A stretch of DNA of 64,000 bases from Undaria pinnatifida (GCA_012845835.1 JABAKD010000017.1:858001-922000), one strand, 5' to 3'. Shown: positions 46,701 to 58,529, numbered from the stretch's first letter. A program made the numbers and translations. The notes: generated by a model not told the origin, from the letters alone.

Positions 46701-49700
46701 CATGCCCGAATGGTTCCGGCCACAAAGGTGCTTTACTCGAATACTATTCATAGTACGGTATTAAAATAGTGCTATCAATAATAGTGGTAGTAGTAGTACT
46801 GCAAGCACTTTTCACGGTAGACGTGCCCTGTTTATTTTCTGAAGTTCGCCCTCGCGTGACACACTGTACTCCATCTATACACCCCACCGAAAAAAAACGG
46901 ATTTTGAGAAAGGGGAGTGCAACTTCGACCCCCATGGCCTAGGCATACAATAAAATCGTTTGTCGAGAAAAAAACAACGAAACTCCGACGATTTCTAGCT
47001 AAGAAGGGCCCCCGGCATTTCAGAAAATATTCTGACCAAAAGTTCTAGACCCTTAACGCAGCACGCGTCTGCACACCTGTTGACGGACCACCGGGTCTTG
47101 AATTTTACTGACGTCGTAAAGCACTTGTTGAGCCGCTTCCTGAGCGCAAGCCATGTACCTTTCCAATTCTGCAAGCCGTAAAAAGGCAGCAAGGAAAAAC
47201 AAAAAACAAAAAACCATAGCGTTGCTGAGAAATTGTTCGGGTAGTATACTTCGCGTAAGAACGCCGTGAAAATGCACCAAAGTGATTGCGACCCCACCGC
47301 GCGAGCTATGGTGGAGGTACGAGCCGGGCCAGCTGTGAGACTTAGAATCAGTCATGAGGTAGTGCCTCGTGAACTACAACGAGTCAGGGCTTGAAGTTTG
47401 GAAACAATGACCCTGACACATCAAATAATGCAGACAATAAAAAACAATATATTGAAAAATTGTGACATATATATTCATATTTCGACTCGAACTCGAGGAC
47501 ATATCGGCGAAAACTCGAAAACGCCATTTTTTTAACACTAATTCCATAACCAAATGTTCGTTTCCGATTAAGGTGAAAGTGACGGTGGCGGTGTAGACAT
47601 CACTGAGCACACCACAAGGAACAGATCGACATCGGTTTTTACAGCCCAATTCGCCGATCGTCACAGGATACGGACAAAACGAGATCCCATGCGTCGTAAT
47701 ACAAGTGTAATAACAATACGAAGTGTTACGAGGAAACAAAAAGAAAGTAATTTCCGCGATGCACAGCTCATTTTGGCGATTTTCCATCTGGAATGTGAAC
47801 ACCCGTATTCGTGACGCTCGTGCGAAGACATGTCTTGCCTGGATTCTCCATTTCGGGTTTTTCACATGAGTTTCAGCCGCGCTTCTACTGTTTTGGGATT
47901 ACATTTTCGGCCGAATCTCTCGCAAAATAGAAACAAAATAAACTAACCTCCCGCAAAATAGAAACAAAATAAAATAACCCGTTTAAAAAAAAAGGCTCGG
48001 TTGCTGGATGAACAATGCCGTGTCAAATTGCCATAATATATCCAAGTGCGTAAAATTGGGGGGTGCGTGGCCGATCTCCTGTTGTTTTTAAACGGTCTTG
48101 GCTGTCCCAGCGCGTAGCAATTTTTGGTTGTTGTTTCATGTTTCTGAACGACATGAACGACATGGGCTCCTTAGCCCAAAATCGTCGGGGTTTCATTCTC
48201 TTTTTTGCGATATTAGTGTTTTTATATGATATCTAGACCATGAGTCTGTTAATCTGATTTGAAAATTCGGTTTATAGCAGTGATGCACCCAGTTTTAGAC
48301 CACCCCCTGACAAGCCAATTCAGGTGGTCTCATCTTCACTCACGGTCTGTCTTACAGTATATTTTCATACTCCAAAAAATCATGCCAGGCTAATTTCAAG
48401 CACGTTCTTCTTCGTGATAACGCGCAAGACGTTGAGGCCGCAGTAGCACTGACAGCAATAGCACAGCAGTAGCACAGCAGTAGCACAGCACAGCCCACCA
48501 CAGCACAAGTAGAGTCCTTCCATGGTAGGGGTGCATCAGAACGTTCCAAGATTTTTCTGGGGCCCTAACATGAGGAGGGGGTGAACATCAACATCATCAT
48601 CCGTCATCCATCATCCATCATCCATCATCACTCGAGATATGACTTCGAAGACATTCGTTCGCGAAACCCGACTAATGATTATGTGCGTTAGCCCTACTGT
48701 AAATCAAAGATACTCGTAAAATTATCGTACTACCAGATAGTTCCACGCCTGAGGACCTCAACCGGTCAAACGCGTTTGGCCCAAGAAAACACAACCCGTA
48801 CCGCGGGAGTTGTACTTGACGTGGTAGAACAAGTTATCAGAACCTAAAACAGTCACTATAGTCTATCTAGCGTCTCCTGAAACGAAATATATCGATTGCG
48901 TATGTCACCCCCCGCACGTGTTATGAGTGTATGACGCCTTTCAGACACCTCCGTGGCAACAAACCCCCTCACAACCCGAAAACGGTCGTCGCACCGGAGC
49001 AAAAAGTCCTACTTACCGGCCAGCCCCGTCGCCTTTCTCGGCCTCCCCTTCTTTCTGATCGCCCCCTTCTCTTTAGAAACTCCCTTGTCTGCCCCGTCTT
49101 TGCGCACACCACCGCCACCGCATCCACCACCTCCTCCACCACCGCCACCACCACTACCACCACCAAGACCAATATTAACACTCCCAGAAGGTAGCACGTT
49201 GTCGGTAGGGGGCGTCGAACAAACGACCGCCGGAACTCCCACGGCAGACCCACACGCAAGAGAAGAAGCGGATGCTGATGCTACTGGGAATTGAGCTGAA
49301 GAGGCGGTGGGGAGGAGGGGGAGAGGGGCGGGAGCCGCCTTGACGGGGGCCGGGGCGGGGGCTGGTGGGGGCTTAACCCCGCCGTGTACCTCTCGCGTCA
49401 ACCGTCGCACGTTGCGCCGCATGAAGGAATACCTGGTTTTCGTATTTTCGTTTGCGGGAAGGACGTTTTAGTTGGTTTTGGTGGACGTGTTTCTGACACA
49501 ACAATTAGACGAAAGATTTTGTGTTTTTGTTGTGTTGAATGCCGAAGGAGACTTCGATTGAGTGTAGAAAATACCTATTAACAGAAGAGAATATTGTTGT
49601 ACGTACAGACGTGGAAGCAGATTTTTTTGTGTTCTGCCGTATACGGAGCATCTTTTTGTTCGATGCAGACTGACAAATATATTTTGTGGTTCGCGTGCAA

Positions 49701-52700
49701 GATTAAGTGCAGAATGCGTGCGGAAATACGTCTTGTTTTTTCCGTGTCGGAAAAATCCTGCGTCTTTTTTGTTTTTCGTGTGCCATCCTTTCGGACCGAA
49801 CACCTTTTTGGAGACAAAGTTGCTTGAAATTAATATAAGGTGTTTGTTGGCCGTGGTAAATGGGCTAATTAATGTTGGGCTGCAGGGATAATAATTTTGA
49901 AAAAAAGAATGTGTTCGAGTCCAGAGCGACAGCAGACCTGGTGCAAACATAATTTCTGATGATGGGCGCGAGCCGTTACCTTCCATTACAGAGCGTCATA
50001 CCGTTGGGTAGGTTCCATTACAGAGCGTCATCAGAACGGGTGCAAACATAATTTCCGATCTGTGCGAGCCATTACCTCTCGAGTACAGAGCGACAGCAGG
50101 GCGAGTGCGAACATAACTTCCGATCGCGGAGCGAATCATTGCCATTATATTTTTAACGCCAACCTCTGGTAGCCGTATCTATGCTCACCAGTGGTTCTTG
50201 ACCTGGTTGTCTGTCCTTCCAGGCAGGAGCTTCGCGATCTCCGACCAACGGTTCCCTAGCCTGCCTCTCGCGTCCGCCATGATTTGCTCTTCTTCCGGGC
50301 TCCATGCGTTCTTCTTGATGCAAGGGTCTGAATATATATATATTGAACAGGGGATAATGCAGTTGTGTTTACAAAGTATTCGGTCATTTTTGTATAGTTT
50401 TGTTTTTGGCTTATTTTTTACATTGGCTCATGCATTCATTATATCTGGCATACGTTATCAATGGTTGCTATGAACATCCCGGGGAGGCGGCACGTGTCCT
50501 TGTTGGTGCATCTTGATGCAGGGAAGGGTCTGAAAAAAAACACTCGAACGGATTTAATAGGCGTAATGATGCAGTTTTATTAGTATTACCATTATTGTCA
50601 TTCGACAATGTTGCACCAAGAAGAGCTCCAACGTCGGTGACTCATGAACATCTCGAGAAAGAGTCTGTTAGCGTCGGCCACTCATGAACACCTCGAGAAA
50701 GAGTCTGCTAATAACATACCTGGTACGAGTTTCTGATTCACAAAGACGCCAAAACAAAATGACCCTTTCTTTGAAGATCGCCGACGCCATTGTTTAAGGA
50801 CCGAAGTCACAAAACGCAGGGGGATTCGCATGCATATTCAAAAAGTGATACATGTGTAAAAACGGGCGACCGGAATATCACGCAGCTTGCATATATGAGT
50901 ATCAGCCCTTAAATCGATAGAACTCACAGCTCACGTATTTGAAACATACATCCGAAAAAAAAAGTCCGCCACAATTGGACGAGAGTTGTAAACATCCTGC
51001 TGCGCGAGTGCCTAGAGACGACCGTACCACGTACCACTCTGTGCGTGAGTATGATAACCGTGTGGACACTTATAATGCGATAAACTGTTGATTATATTTC
51101 CGGACAGGATGGTAGGCATGATCGACATGCGCGCCGTACGGTGGTCGCCAAACTTCTGCCTGCGCGCTCTTGTCTAGATGCCTGGATTGATCGTACTCAT
51201 CGCTTTTTTTCGGTCGGTGAGCAAGAAGGTCAAGGTGCACGCGCCGGACAGGTCAGAATCCCCGTTTCACGATCTGTGCAACTCCGCACAGATAAATCCT
51301 CGGTTCCTACGTGTATGATCTGTGTGGGCTATGGATCGTATTGCCGCGGGCAAGTCGTATGCTTTGTACGATCTACTAGTAGCACAGCTTTCCTGGGTTG
51401 AAAATCTTGTGTACAGATCCCGCACAACGTAAACCATAACGACAGATATAGGATATATATGATGTATATGATCTACATTAAATGTACGATCTAGATTATT
51501 TAGATTATCTAGATTATCTTTGTGATCTAGATTATGTAGATCAAATAAATTATCTAGATTATCTATTAACAGACTATCTGCGATCTAGATGATATATATG
51601 GTATATACCTGGTATGATCTACATTAGCTAGATCGCCAATAGAAAATCTAGATATAGATAATCTACACGATCTAGATGATCTAGATGGTCTAGGTTACCT
51701 AGATGATCTATTAATATTAATAGATGATCTAGATGATCTAGATGATCTTTTTGATCTAGGTCATCTATATTATCCAGATGGTCTATTAACATATTATCTG
51801 CGATCTAGATGACCTAGATGGTATTCTAACCCTCTATGATGTACATCATCTAGATCATGTAGATCATCAAATAGAAAATATAGATATTCTCGATATTCCA
51901 AATAATCTAGACGATTTAGATTATCTCAATGACCTAGATGACCTAGATAATCTAGATTGTGATCTATCCGATGTGTAATAGCTTCACAAAAAGTCTATCT
52001 TACTATTTACGTATTGACACTCACTGAGATGGTTGTGCCAGCGCTCCCTGCTCTGCTTGCCCGAGCGACCCAAAATCCCGTACGCGGACACCATGTGCTG
52101 CTCCACCACCGCCCAGTTGCGTGTTCCGTGCTGTGCGACCAGTTCTCGAACTGCGTCGTCGTCGGCCTTGGTCCAGGGCCGTCGACTTTGGGATGGGTCA
52201 CAGCGGGGAGAGCGGGGTGGAGTAAGTAAGTTTGTTAAAGCTGTTGACGGGGGATGCCTTCCGGTAAAAGCAACAAAGCAGCAACGCAAAAAATAAACGA
52301 GTATACTGGTACTAAACAGTATGTGTTGTGTGGTGGAGTTTGATGATGGGTGATGTGCGGTGAAGCGGGGGGGGGGAGTGGTGGGTTGGGTCGGGTGGGG
52401 TGAGGAGGGGGGTGGGGTGGGATGGTGGAGGGTGACGTGAGGTCGGGTCGAGTCGGGCGGGGGTGTGGGGTAGAGTGGGGTTGGTCTGGTCTTCGTACGA
52501 AGTCGCACTCTGCCTCCAACGAATCGTCGAGTGCACCTAACTTGCCTCGTAAAAGTATCGCATGTAATGTTTACTCGAGCCTCTTGGCTTGGGTATCATG
52601 GGCTTTTAGCTTTGCGAGAGAGATCTCGTGCGGATACGCATCACTCCGTGTAACCGAGCGAGGGGTGAGCCTCAAGCCGATATCAACAGCAGTGCTGCGA

Positions 52701-52797
52701 TACACGTACCAGGTATGAATAGTGTGATTTCAATAGTGTAGGTCTGATCGGCCAAACTTCTTCGGTACCTGCGAAAAATTTCACAACACGTACCAGA

Positions 52798-52833
<36 letters not shown>

Positions 52834-55598
52834 ACCACACCTAAAGACTGGGTTGCATACCACATCTAACATCGAGCCTTCTAGAATAATAAACATTACC
52901 AGGCAGGTGATATAAAGGGATGTCTTCTTGCTACAACCGTCAGGTTTGTCCCCTTTGAGGATTTATAGTTTCCGCGCACATCTTGAAATATTCCGCCTGC
53001 CCTCCCCCCCCCCCCCCGATCCCTCTTGTTCAAACGTCCCACCTAAAATCAAAATCTACCAGAATAATAAACACTACCAGCCAGTTGATATCATCTCATT
53101 ATCTTTCTAGCCATCCATGCCGTAGCTCCAACTCATTTCCGCCCTCCTCCCCCCCCCCCCCCCGCCCTTTTTTTTTTTTTCCCCCGCCCAGTTTGTTCAA
53201 ACGCCCCCCTTACAATCAATCGAAATCGGCCAGAGTAGTAAAACACTTCTACGCAATTGATATCTCGTCATTATCTTTCTAGCCATCCATGACGTAGCTT
53301 AGCTTTCAGTCACCCCCCCCCCCCGCCCCCCCTCCAACGCCCCCTCCTTCCCCACCACCCGCACGATCGCCTAGACCTAGCACCACGCGTATAGCAAGCC
53401 CCTACATGTATGATTAATACACGCGATCGGAGTATCACACACAATTTTGCAAAGATGAGTTTCGACCAAATATTTGATCTCACAGCTGAAGTGTATTTTA
53501 ATATTATATGTGACCTAAACCTCTTGGAAACCCTTCCCCCCAACCCCATTTTTTTCTTTTTTTTTTTCCCCCGCTCGCTCTTGCTCAAACGCCCCACCTA
53601 ATATCGAGATCCGCCAGAGTAATAAACACTTTCACGCACTTGATATCACCTCATTATCTTTTTAGAGCCATCCATGCCGCTGCTGCAATTCCCACCCCCC
53701 CCCGCCCCAAACGCCCCCTCCTTCCCCACCACCCGCACAATCGCCTAGACCTGGTACCACGCGTATAGCAAACCCCTACATCTATGCGACCTAAAGACCT
53801 TTCGCTCCCCCCTCCCCCCCCCCTCCCCAACCCCTCCCCCACCCCCACCTCCCTACCCCCCCACCCCACCCCCACCTCCTCGAACACTCCGCCCTCTACT
53901 CACTGGTTGTACGACTTACAGGATATACATGATAAACTGGTGCATTCTTTCCAAAACCGTCACATTTATCCCCTTAAAGGATGTATAGTTTCCACGCACA
54001 GATTGAGCTGCCCCGCCCGTCCCGCCCCCCGCCCCCTCCAATGGTATACTGGTGCGTTCTTTCCAAAACCGTCAGATTTGTCCCCTTGAAGGATTTGTAG
54101 TTTCCACGCACAAATTGAGCTGCCCCACCCGTCCCCCCCCCCCTCCCCCCCCCCACCCCCGCTCCCTTTTGATCAAAACCAGGCCCCCACGTCCTTAAAA
54201 ACTCCGCCCTCCCCTCACCGCTTATTCGACTTACAGGATTCACTTGATAAACTGACGAATTTCCTTCCATAGCTGTCAGATTTTGTCCCCCTCAGAAACG
54301 GGTTTTATAGTTTCCGCGCACAGAGTGACTAACATCACCCTGTTGACCCTGATAGCTACACTTTAGTTGCAAGGGGAGTCGCCGACCTATATCCTTAATG
54401 AGGACACACAACCCGTAATACGCGCGATCGGAGTATCACACACAGTTTGCAAAGATGAGTTTCGACAAAATATTCGATCTCACATCTGGAGTGTATTTTA
54501 ACTTTATTTTTATATATATGTGACGCGTACCTCGTGTATGCCAGGTACAGTATTTCGGACTTCGTACGTGTTAAACTGTTCTGTAACACTCCGATAATTA
54601 GACTATTCATTTTTCCTCCCTCGACGCTCAGAAGGTGCCTCTGCTGGAGGAGACGAGACGATGCAGCATCATTATCATCATGCACAGTATCACTGCTGTA
54701 GAAGCGGGAAGAGTCCAGCGGGCCAACCGCGTTTCTACATGTCGGTAGTGTGCACCGTCTCAGGCAATGTAACCTGCAACTAGTATTGTAAGTACTACTC
54801 CGGAGTATTATTTTTTTTTTCTGGCACTTCTACTTTCCAGCTTCTGGACAAGCCGTGGTCACAGGTATCGTCCCTTTTTTACCCCGGTTCTTGCCTTCAT
54901 TTTTTGTCGCGCATAAGGTTCAGCAATCCCACTGTTCGTCGATTTTTCATCGAGTGTTGCTAACTCACGCTCTCGCGCTTTCCGCAAGTCAATTTGTGCA
55001 CAAGAAAAAGTCCCAACAAATATATACGAGCATTACAAGTACTGTTAATATTACTGCAGCTGTGGAGACATGATCTCCCCAATCCGGGAATGACCAGCAC
55101 GCGGCTTCGTCGCCGGCCAGTGAAGAGAATGTGTCAACGCTTACAACAAGCAAAACAAGAAGGATTTGTGGCGTCGTCGTCGTATTCATTGATTGTCTAA
55201 TTCTATGCATGTACAGACAGTATGATATCTTTTTTTACGCATGTGGGATATCACCACCCGTCGAAAAAAACATTTTCGTCGTGAAAATCGTACCTGTCAA
55301 CTCTGCCTGCTGCTTGAGGAGGCGGAGGAGGAGGAGGAGGGGGAAGAGGAGGGTGCTCGGCAATCACGGGAGGCATGGCCATGGGTGGCTGGCAGATGCG
55401 GTGACCCATGCTCGAGATGTTGACGCTGCTGCTGCTGCTGCTGCAGCCGCCACCAGCAATGCTCACGGTCGCGAAGTTCGGGCGCATCTGAAGGATTCCG
55501 CTTCCTGCTATTATGGCTCCTCTGGTGCTGCTATCGGAAATGCTTCGAACCATCGCAGCATGTTGCTGTTGTTGCTGCTGTGGTCCGATGTGCTGCAT
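34789..55598 (-). CDS. two-repeat MYB (R2R3-type) DNA-binding protein, 12 exons
   Basis: Exons on the minus strand: 55598-55294, 52185-52025, 50327-50189, 49432-49017, 47168-47077, 46302-46223, 43044-42522, 41672-41580, 39412-39276, 38770-36688, 35500-35267 and 34899-34789. All junctions are AG/GT and all phases agree, giving 1457 residues. The start ATG has an in-frame TGA nine bases upstream. MYB repeat one spans about 103-156 (W106, W126, W151, then ERWHNHLN) and repeat two about 157-206 (W164, W183, W202; [20 protein letters not shown]); these should bind DNA in the nucleus. An AT-hook (KKGRPRK, 329-335), a weaker GRPK hook (564-567), a basic NLS-like cluster (about 927-960) and five RRSPR[L/F] motifs (first at 667) follow. 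The N-terminus has Gln, Ser and Pro runs; the C-terminus ends HPFEF. Exon 10 is Gly-rich. MYB call secure; small exons 5, 6, 8 and 9 rest on phase and splice sites. Target genes unknown. Confidence 0.85.
35803..36202. mobile_element. R5 TIR element in MYB intron 10
   Basis: The left end reads CATGCTACGGTAGAGAGG and the right end CCTCTGCCGTAGCATGTG, inverted over about 16 bases. The interior includes another GTGCTACGATGGAGG end near 35946, so elements may be nested. No coding capacity. Confidence 0.55.
36286..36322. repeat. short tandem CAGAACGGTATT, three units
   Basis: A 12-base unit repeated three times within MYB intron 10. Confidence 0.9.
40127..40478. repeat. ACTATAGTAGTCATCTATAT minisatellite in MYB intron 8
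   Basis: About 16 units of about 20 bases, AT-rich, with TATAGTAG and CTATATAC as the constant words; two units carry an extra CTCCGGAG-like word. The array can form many hairpins. Confidence 0.9.
40636..40690. repeat. (GATGTT)n / (GATATT)n microsatellite
   Basis: About nine hexanucleotide units in MYB intron 8. Confidence 0.9.
42300..42500 (+). repeat. R4 repeat, copy 2, beside a MYB splice donor
   Basis: Contains GATAGGGACGGCTCGCGCTG, ACACGTGGAAGTGTGGTGAG and TATCCGCCGGAGGA. It ends about 20 bases from the donor of MYB exon 7 (42522). The copy extends further left than copy 1 and matches the left part of copy 3. Confidence 0.75.
43060..43185. repeat. long G/A (minus-strand C/T) tract before MYB exon 7
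   Basis: Almost pure [15 protein letters not shown] sequence on the plus strand, which is an exaggerated pyrimidine tract on the coding strand just upstream of the acceptor at 43045. Such mirror-like purine tracts can form triplex or G4 structures. Confidence 0.8.
44400..44720. repeat. R5-type fragments in MYB intron 6
   Basis: Contains GGGTTAAGAAGCCCCCGTCA, a right end TATATCGTAGCACGCGTG at 44540-44557, then a left end TCGCTACGGCGGAGGG at 44651 with CCAACCATTGTTGTTTTTG after it. An A/G-rich simple tract (44626-44650) touches the left end. Confidence 0.6.
45366..45776. repeat. (GATATGATAGTAT)n array in MYB intron 6
   Basis: About 410 bases of TATGATATGATAG words with small variants; the phantom minus frame reads as Ile/Tyr/His repeats. 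Confidence 0.95.
46930..47072. mobile_element. R5-type copy ending at the MYB exon 5 donor
   Basis: Contains ACGACGATTTCTAGCTAAG and ends AACGCAGCACGCGTCTGC. This end lies within a few bases of exon 5 (which finishes at 47077), so the donor GTGTGC runs directly into the element end. Confidence 0.55.
47374..47865 (-). other. 163-codon intronic ORF, doubtful
   Basis: The frame begins at GTG rather than ATG, within MYB intron 4. It contains [10 protein letters not shown] and [14 protein letters not shown], a Cys pair followed by a beta-strand-like segment that vaguely recalls ML/NPC2-type domains. Length alone is not significant. It may be a gene relic nested in the intron or chance. Confidence 0.15.
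49905..50145. repeat. about 70-bp direct repeats in MYB intron 3
   Basis: The words ACAGAGCG[A/T]CA, GTGCAAACATAATTTC[T/C]GAT and GCGAGCC[G/A]TTACC recur three to four times between the MYB-repeat exon and the AT-hook exon. Confidence 0.8.
50628..50722. repeat. 46-bp tandem duplication in MYB intron 2
   Basis: Two copies of CACTCATGAACACCTCGAGA / AAGAGTCTGCTA with a few differences. Confidence 0.85.
51420..51965. repeat. GATCTAGAT-type palindromic array in MYB intron 2
   Basis: Dozens of GATCTAGAT, ATCTAGATTATC and TAGATGATCTAGATGATC words. The unit is close to self-complementary, so transcripts could fold extensively. Confidence 0.9.
52799..52828. repeat. (AT)n microsatellite
   Basis: About 15 AT units in MYB intron 1. 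Confidence 0.95.
52925..54320. repeat. C-rich compound array with R3 units in MYB intron 1
   Basis: Three word sets repeat: CCGTCAGATTTGTCCCCTTG with GGATTTGTAGTTTCCACGCA (near 52940, 53955, 54065, 54265), CATTATCTTTCTAGCCATCC (53098, 53270, 53655), and long CCCCCC runs between them. The R3 unit GATGAGTTTCGACAAAATAT occurs near 53452 and again just past the array near 54450. Unit length varies; run lengths may be misassembled. Confidence 0.8.
54806..55033 (-). mobile_element. SINE-like retroposon, 5'-truncated
   Basis: On the minus strand it matches 61390-61620: GGGACTTTTTCTTGTGCACA, CGCGAGAGCGTGAGTTAGCA, GATGAAAAATCGACGAACAG and GGCTTGTCCAGAAGC, then a poly(A)-like tail. The tRNA-like head of the other copy is missing, as in 5' truncation. 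Confidence 0.75.
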
Positions 55599-57099
55599 AT
55601 TTGATCACTGCTGCAGCCGTTCCTTGGTGAAACCCACCGTCGGCGGAGGTGTGTCCCAGGGTGGCTGCTCCTTTCGTTGGTGTTGCTGTCGACGAGGTGA
55701 GGTGCACCACACGCTGTTGTTGCTGCAGACACCAGCTTTAAGCAAGCTCGCACGTTCAGACGCTTGCCGTGCTATCTATCTGTATCTATGAAGAACCTCG
55801 TCTGTGATGTATAATAATGATAGCAGAAGCGCGCCGCACATAGAGCGGTCAACCCTGACCTAATAACTTCGTCCTATTGCCTGCGCGAGCGACCCGAGAT
55901 GTCCGTCGAGAGTCTATGACTTGGCCGGGAATAGATTACGGCTGCAGCAGCTGCTTTGGTCTTTCAAGGTCAGCCAGCCTGTAAAACATCGTCCTCGCAG
56001 ACGGTTGATTGATCCATATTTTCGTCGAAAGAAAGCTGACAATCCGAAATCCAAAATCTTTTTGTTTTACGGTTTCAGAAAACTCCGAATTTTAAAGTTC
56101 GGAAACTCTACACCAATCAAGGCCACAGAAGGAAACTCGAAGCTTTTTTACAGTTTAATCGATTCCGGGTTTCAAAATTCGGAATGATTTGCACCAATCA
56201 ACACCAGAGATGGAGTACAACGAGGTGACGAGTTCACGGTTCACGAGTACATATCATACGGCTACTATCTGTAGTATAGATAGATGCTGGAGTGTTCGAA
56301 TTATACGGGTTTTGGGACGCTATATCATGGATCAGACGAGGTAGCCATAGCAGTGGCGCAATGGGTGAATGGCATGAGTGTCCAATCCCGTCCCGTCGTA
56401 GTAGTTGCTGTGGGCATGGCAGTTGGTGTTGCTCGGCCTTCAATATGTACACGGATCATGCAGAGGTCATGAATGAGCAGAGTAGCAAAGCTGTCCGGAG
56501 GAGACGGCAATTTACGCCTACAGGTGACGGACGACCTTCTAGACTCCAATATACTCGTTTTCAACCGGGATCCCCAAAATATTAGCTGACGGCATCATCG
56601 GTCATGACCGTCGATCATCGGATACTAAATCCAAGTAATACTTCCTCTTTGAGAGCAATGATGGAGTTGTAAAGAAACTGAGTCATTGCGTGGTGATACC
56701 GGGGGGTGATGTCTTGGTGTCCCCTTTTCTTTTCCTTGCCCGGGCGCTAGCGGCATGATGATGAAGCACTCGCTGAGCTTGGCAGGACGCAGGGAGAGAC
56801 AGAGAGAGAGACACCGCGGTATCAAGACGCTCTCCCATCGTCTCTTGACGTGTTAGGTACGTAAGAGGGTTTGCGTTTGCTGCTGCCAGTACGAAGTACG
56901 AAACTGTCACAAAACGTTCAATGATGTTTTCTGTCGTCTAATGTTCCAGATGCGTGAGATGACAACTCGGGGATGCTACTCGTACGCAGGTAGCTGGCGT
57001 TGTGTATTCATTTGAGGTATAGGCTTGTCTCAATGAGTGCCACGTGCTTGAATCTGGCCACTTTGCCTTGACACCGACCGTTGTGTTTGCTGGCCTGGT
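55599..57099. other. upstream region of the MYB gene
   Basis: Should contain the MYB promoter. 55990-56215 has two related copies of a segment with ACCAATCAA (CCAAT-like) and TTCGGAA words, about 90 bases apart. Poly-Gln/Leu-like frames at 55513-55800 reflect CTG-rich text. No further gene recognised. Confidence 0.4.
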
Positions 57100-58166
57100 C
57101 CTGCTGCGTTCCAAAAACAGTTCACAAGCAGTACACTAGTTGATGTGTTAGCTTTTAGCTGTTGGCCTGCAAGTGCGTGAGTCAAGCATGCACGGGTTGG
57201 CCACCATCACCCTTGATATGAACACAAGCAGTAGCAGGATGACCTTCCCAACGCTACGGGGCCGACAACGTATCTCGCGGTGACGTGCTGCTGCCGCTGT
57301 GGTGACAACTTCGCTGCCACGCCGGGCGGTCTTTTCTCGAACAAACGTGCACACCTGGTACCGGTACCATTTTTTCAGACAAAATACTCGTACCAGATAA
57401 AAACATAAAAACGTCACCTATCTAGAAAACGCGCGACCGATGTGTCGCGGACAGCTTGCAAACAAAGTTGAGCGAATCGATCGCGACCTGTCGGAAGAAC
57501 TCCACTCAATTCCACCGTGTTTTCGCTTTGTACAAGAAAACATGGCACGACAAAGAGAAATGGTCACAGGGGGGTAAAAAAAAAAACGTATGTTTTGGTC
57601 ATTTGGGGATATAGGGAAAACGCGCCCACGGAACGTGCCCGCGGTTTGCCCCAAAACTGCCTAAAATTAAATTCCGACGAGCTTGCAATACACCCGCAGC
57701 CCCATGCCAAGCACGCACACCGTTTTTTTTTTTTGCAATTTCCGGGCGCGGTACTGGGACTTAGGGTGGGTCTTGACATATTTTATAACTAATTTTCAAG
57801 GACGTCGGCCGTGAGTTGTTGGGATGGTTGGAATGGAAACGAGGGCTGTTCGCATTCGTTCGTTCCATTCCAACCTGTTCGTGTCCGATATGAACCGGTG
57901 AATTCTGGGCAACCGACCCGAATATATAGACTAATAGCTCAAGTGGCTTTTGCGGCGGGACCTCTTTCGTGCAGCTCGGCTCTAGGGAAGGGGTGCCGCC
58001 ACGTGGGCAGCGGTTGCTCCTGACACAAAGAACAGCTGCACACGCAATATATATATCGGGAAGCAAGTCTCAGAAAAAGACGGTGCTATTAATAGGTACC
58101 CATCCAAGCGGCACCGTCGGCACAGGTCTAGAATCTTGTGAAAATGCCCGCGTGGCACGACGACGG
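57100..58166. other. intergenic
   Basis: Short frames only, no domain or repeat copy recognised. Confidence 0.4.
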
Positions 58167-58394
58167 CTACTGAAACTTGTACGAACATCGGTGCCGCACT
58201 TTGGCCAGAAAATTTACCGCCAGAGCCTCGTTCGCAACCCAGTATTTTGCTCCATGAGCCTCCTGGTTAGGCCACGGCGGTATCGCGTGGCTCCTGCCGC
58301 AGGCAAGCCCTACGGCGTCCAAATACGTTATACCCCGTGAGTCGTAGGCCATCCCCTCGTGGGTCTCCAGCGTATGAAGAACCACTCCTAGCAC
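58167..58394 (-). other. possible exon (75 codons), doubtful
   Basis: The minus frame (LGVVLHTLETHEGMAYDSRG, then ITYLDAVGLACGRSHAIPPW) has protein-like composition and an acceptor-like TTCGTGCTAG at its start, but no partner exon was found. The plus strand over the same bases is also open and ends at a GTGAGT donor, so orientation is unresolved. Confidence 0.2.
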
Positions 58395-58529
58395 GAATCA
58401 GTTGCAGTAAATCTCGTTCCCATTACGTCGTGACTGCTGCAGGGGGGGCATTGGAGGCCTAGTTTGACCCAAAAAATCGGCAGGCTATTCGGACAGACCA
58501 GCCAAAAAAGATTATAAATTCTCTGCCGG

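Noticed and set aside
47374-47865. ML/NPC2-like domain call
   Set aside because: Only a short Cys-plus-strand segment resembles it; the start is not ATG and the family's other Cys pairs are not in place.
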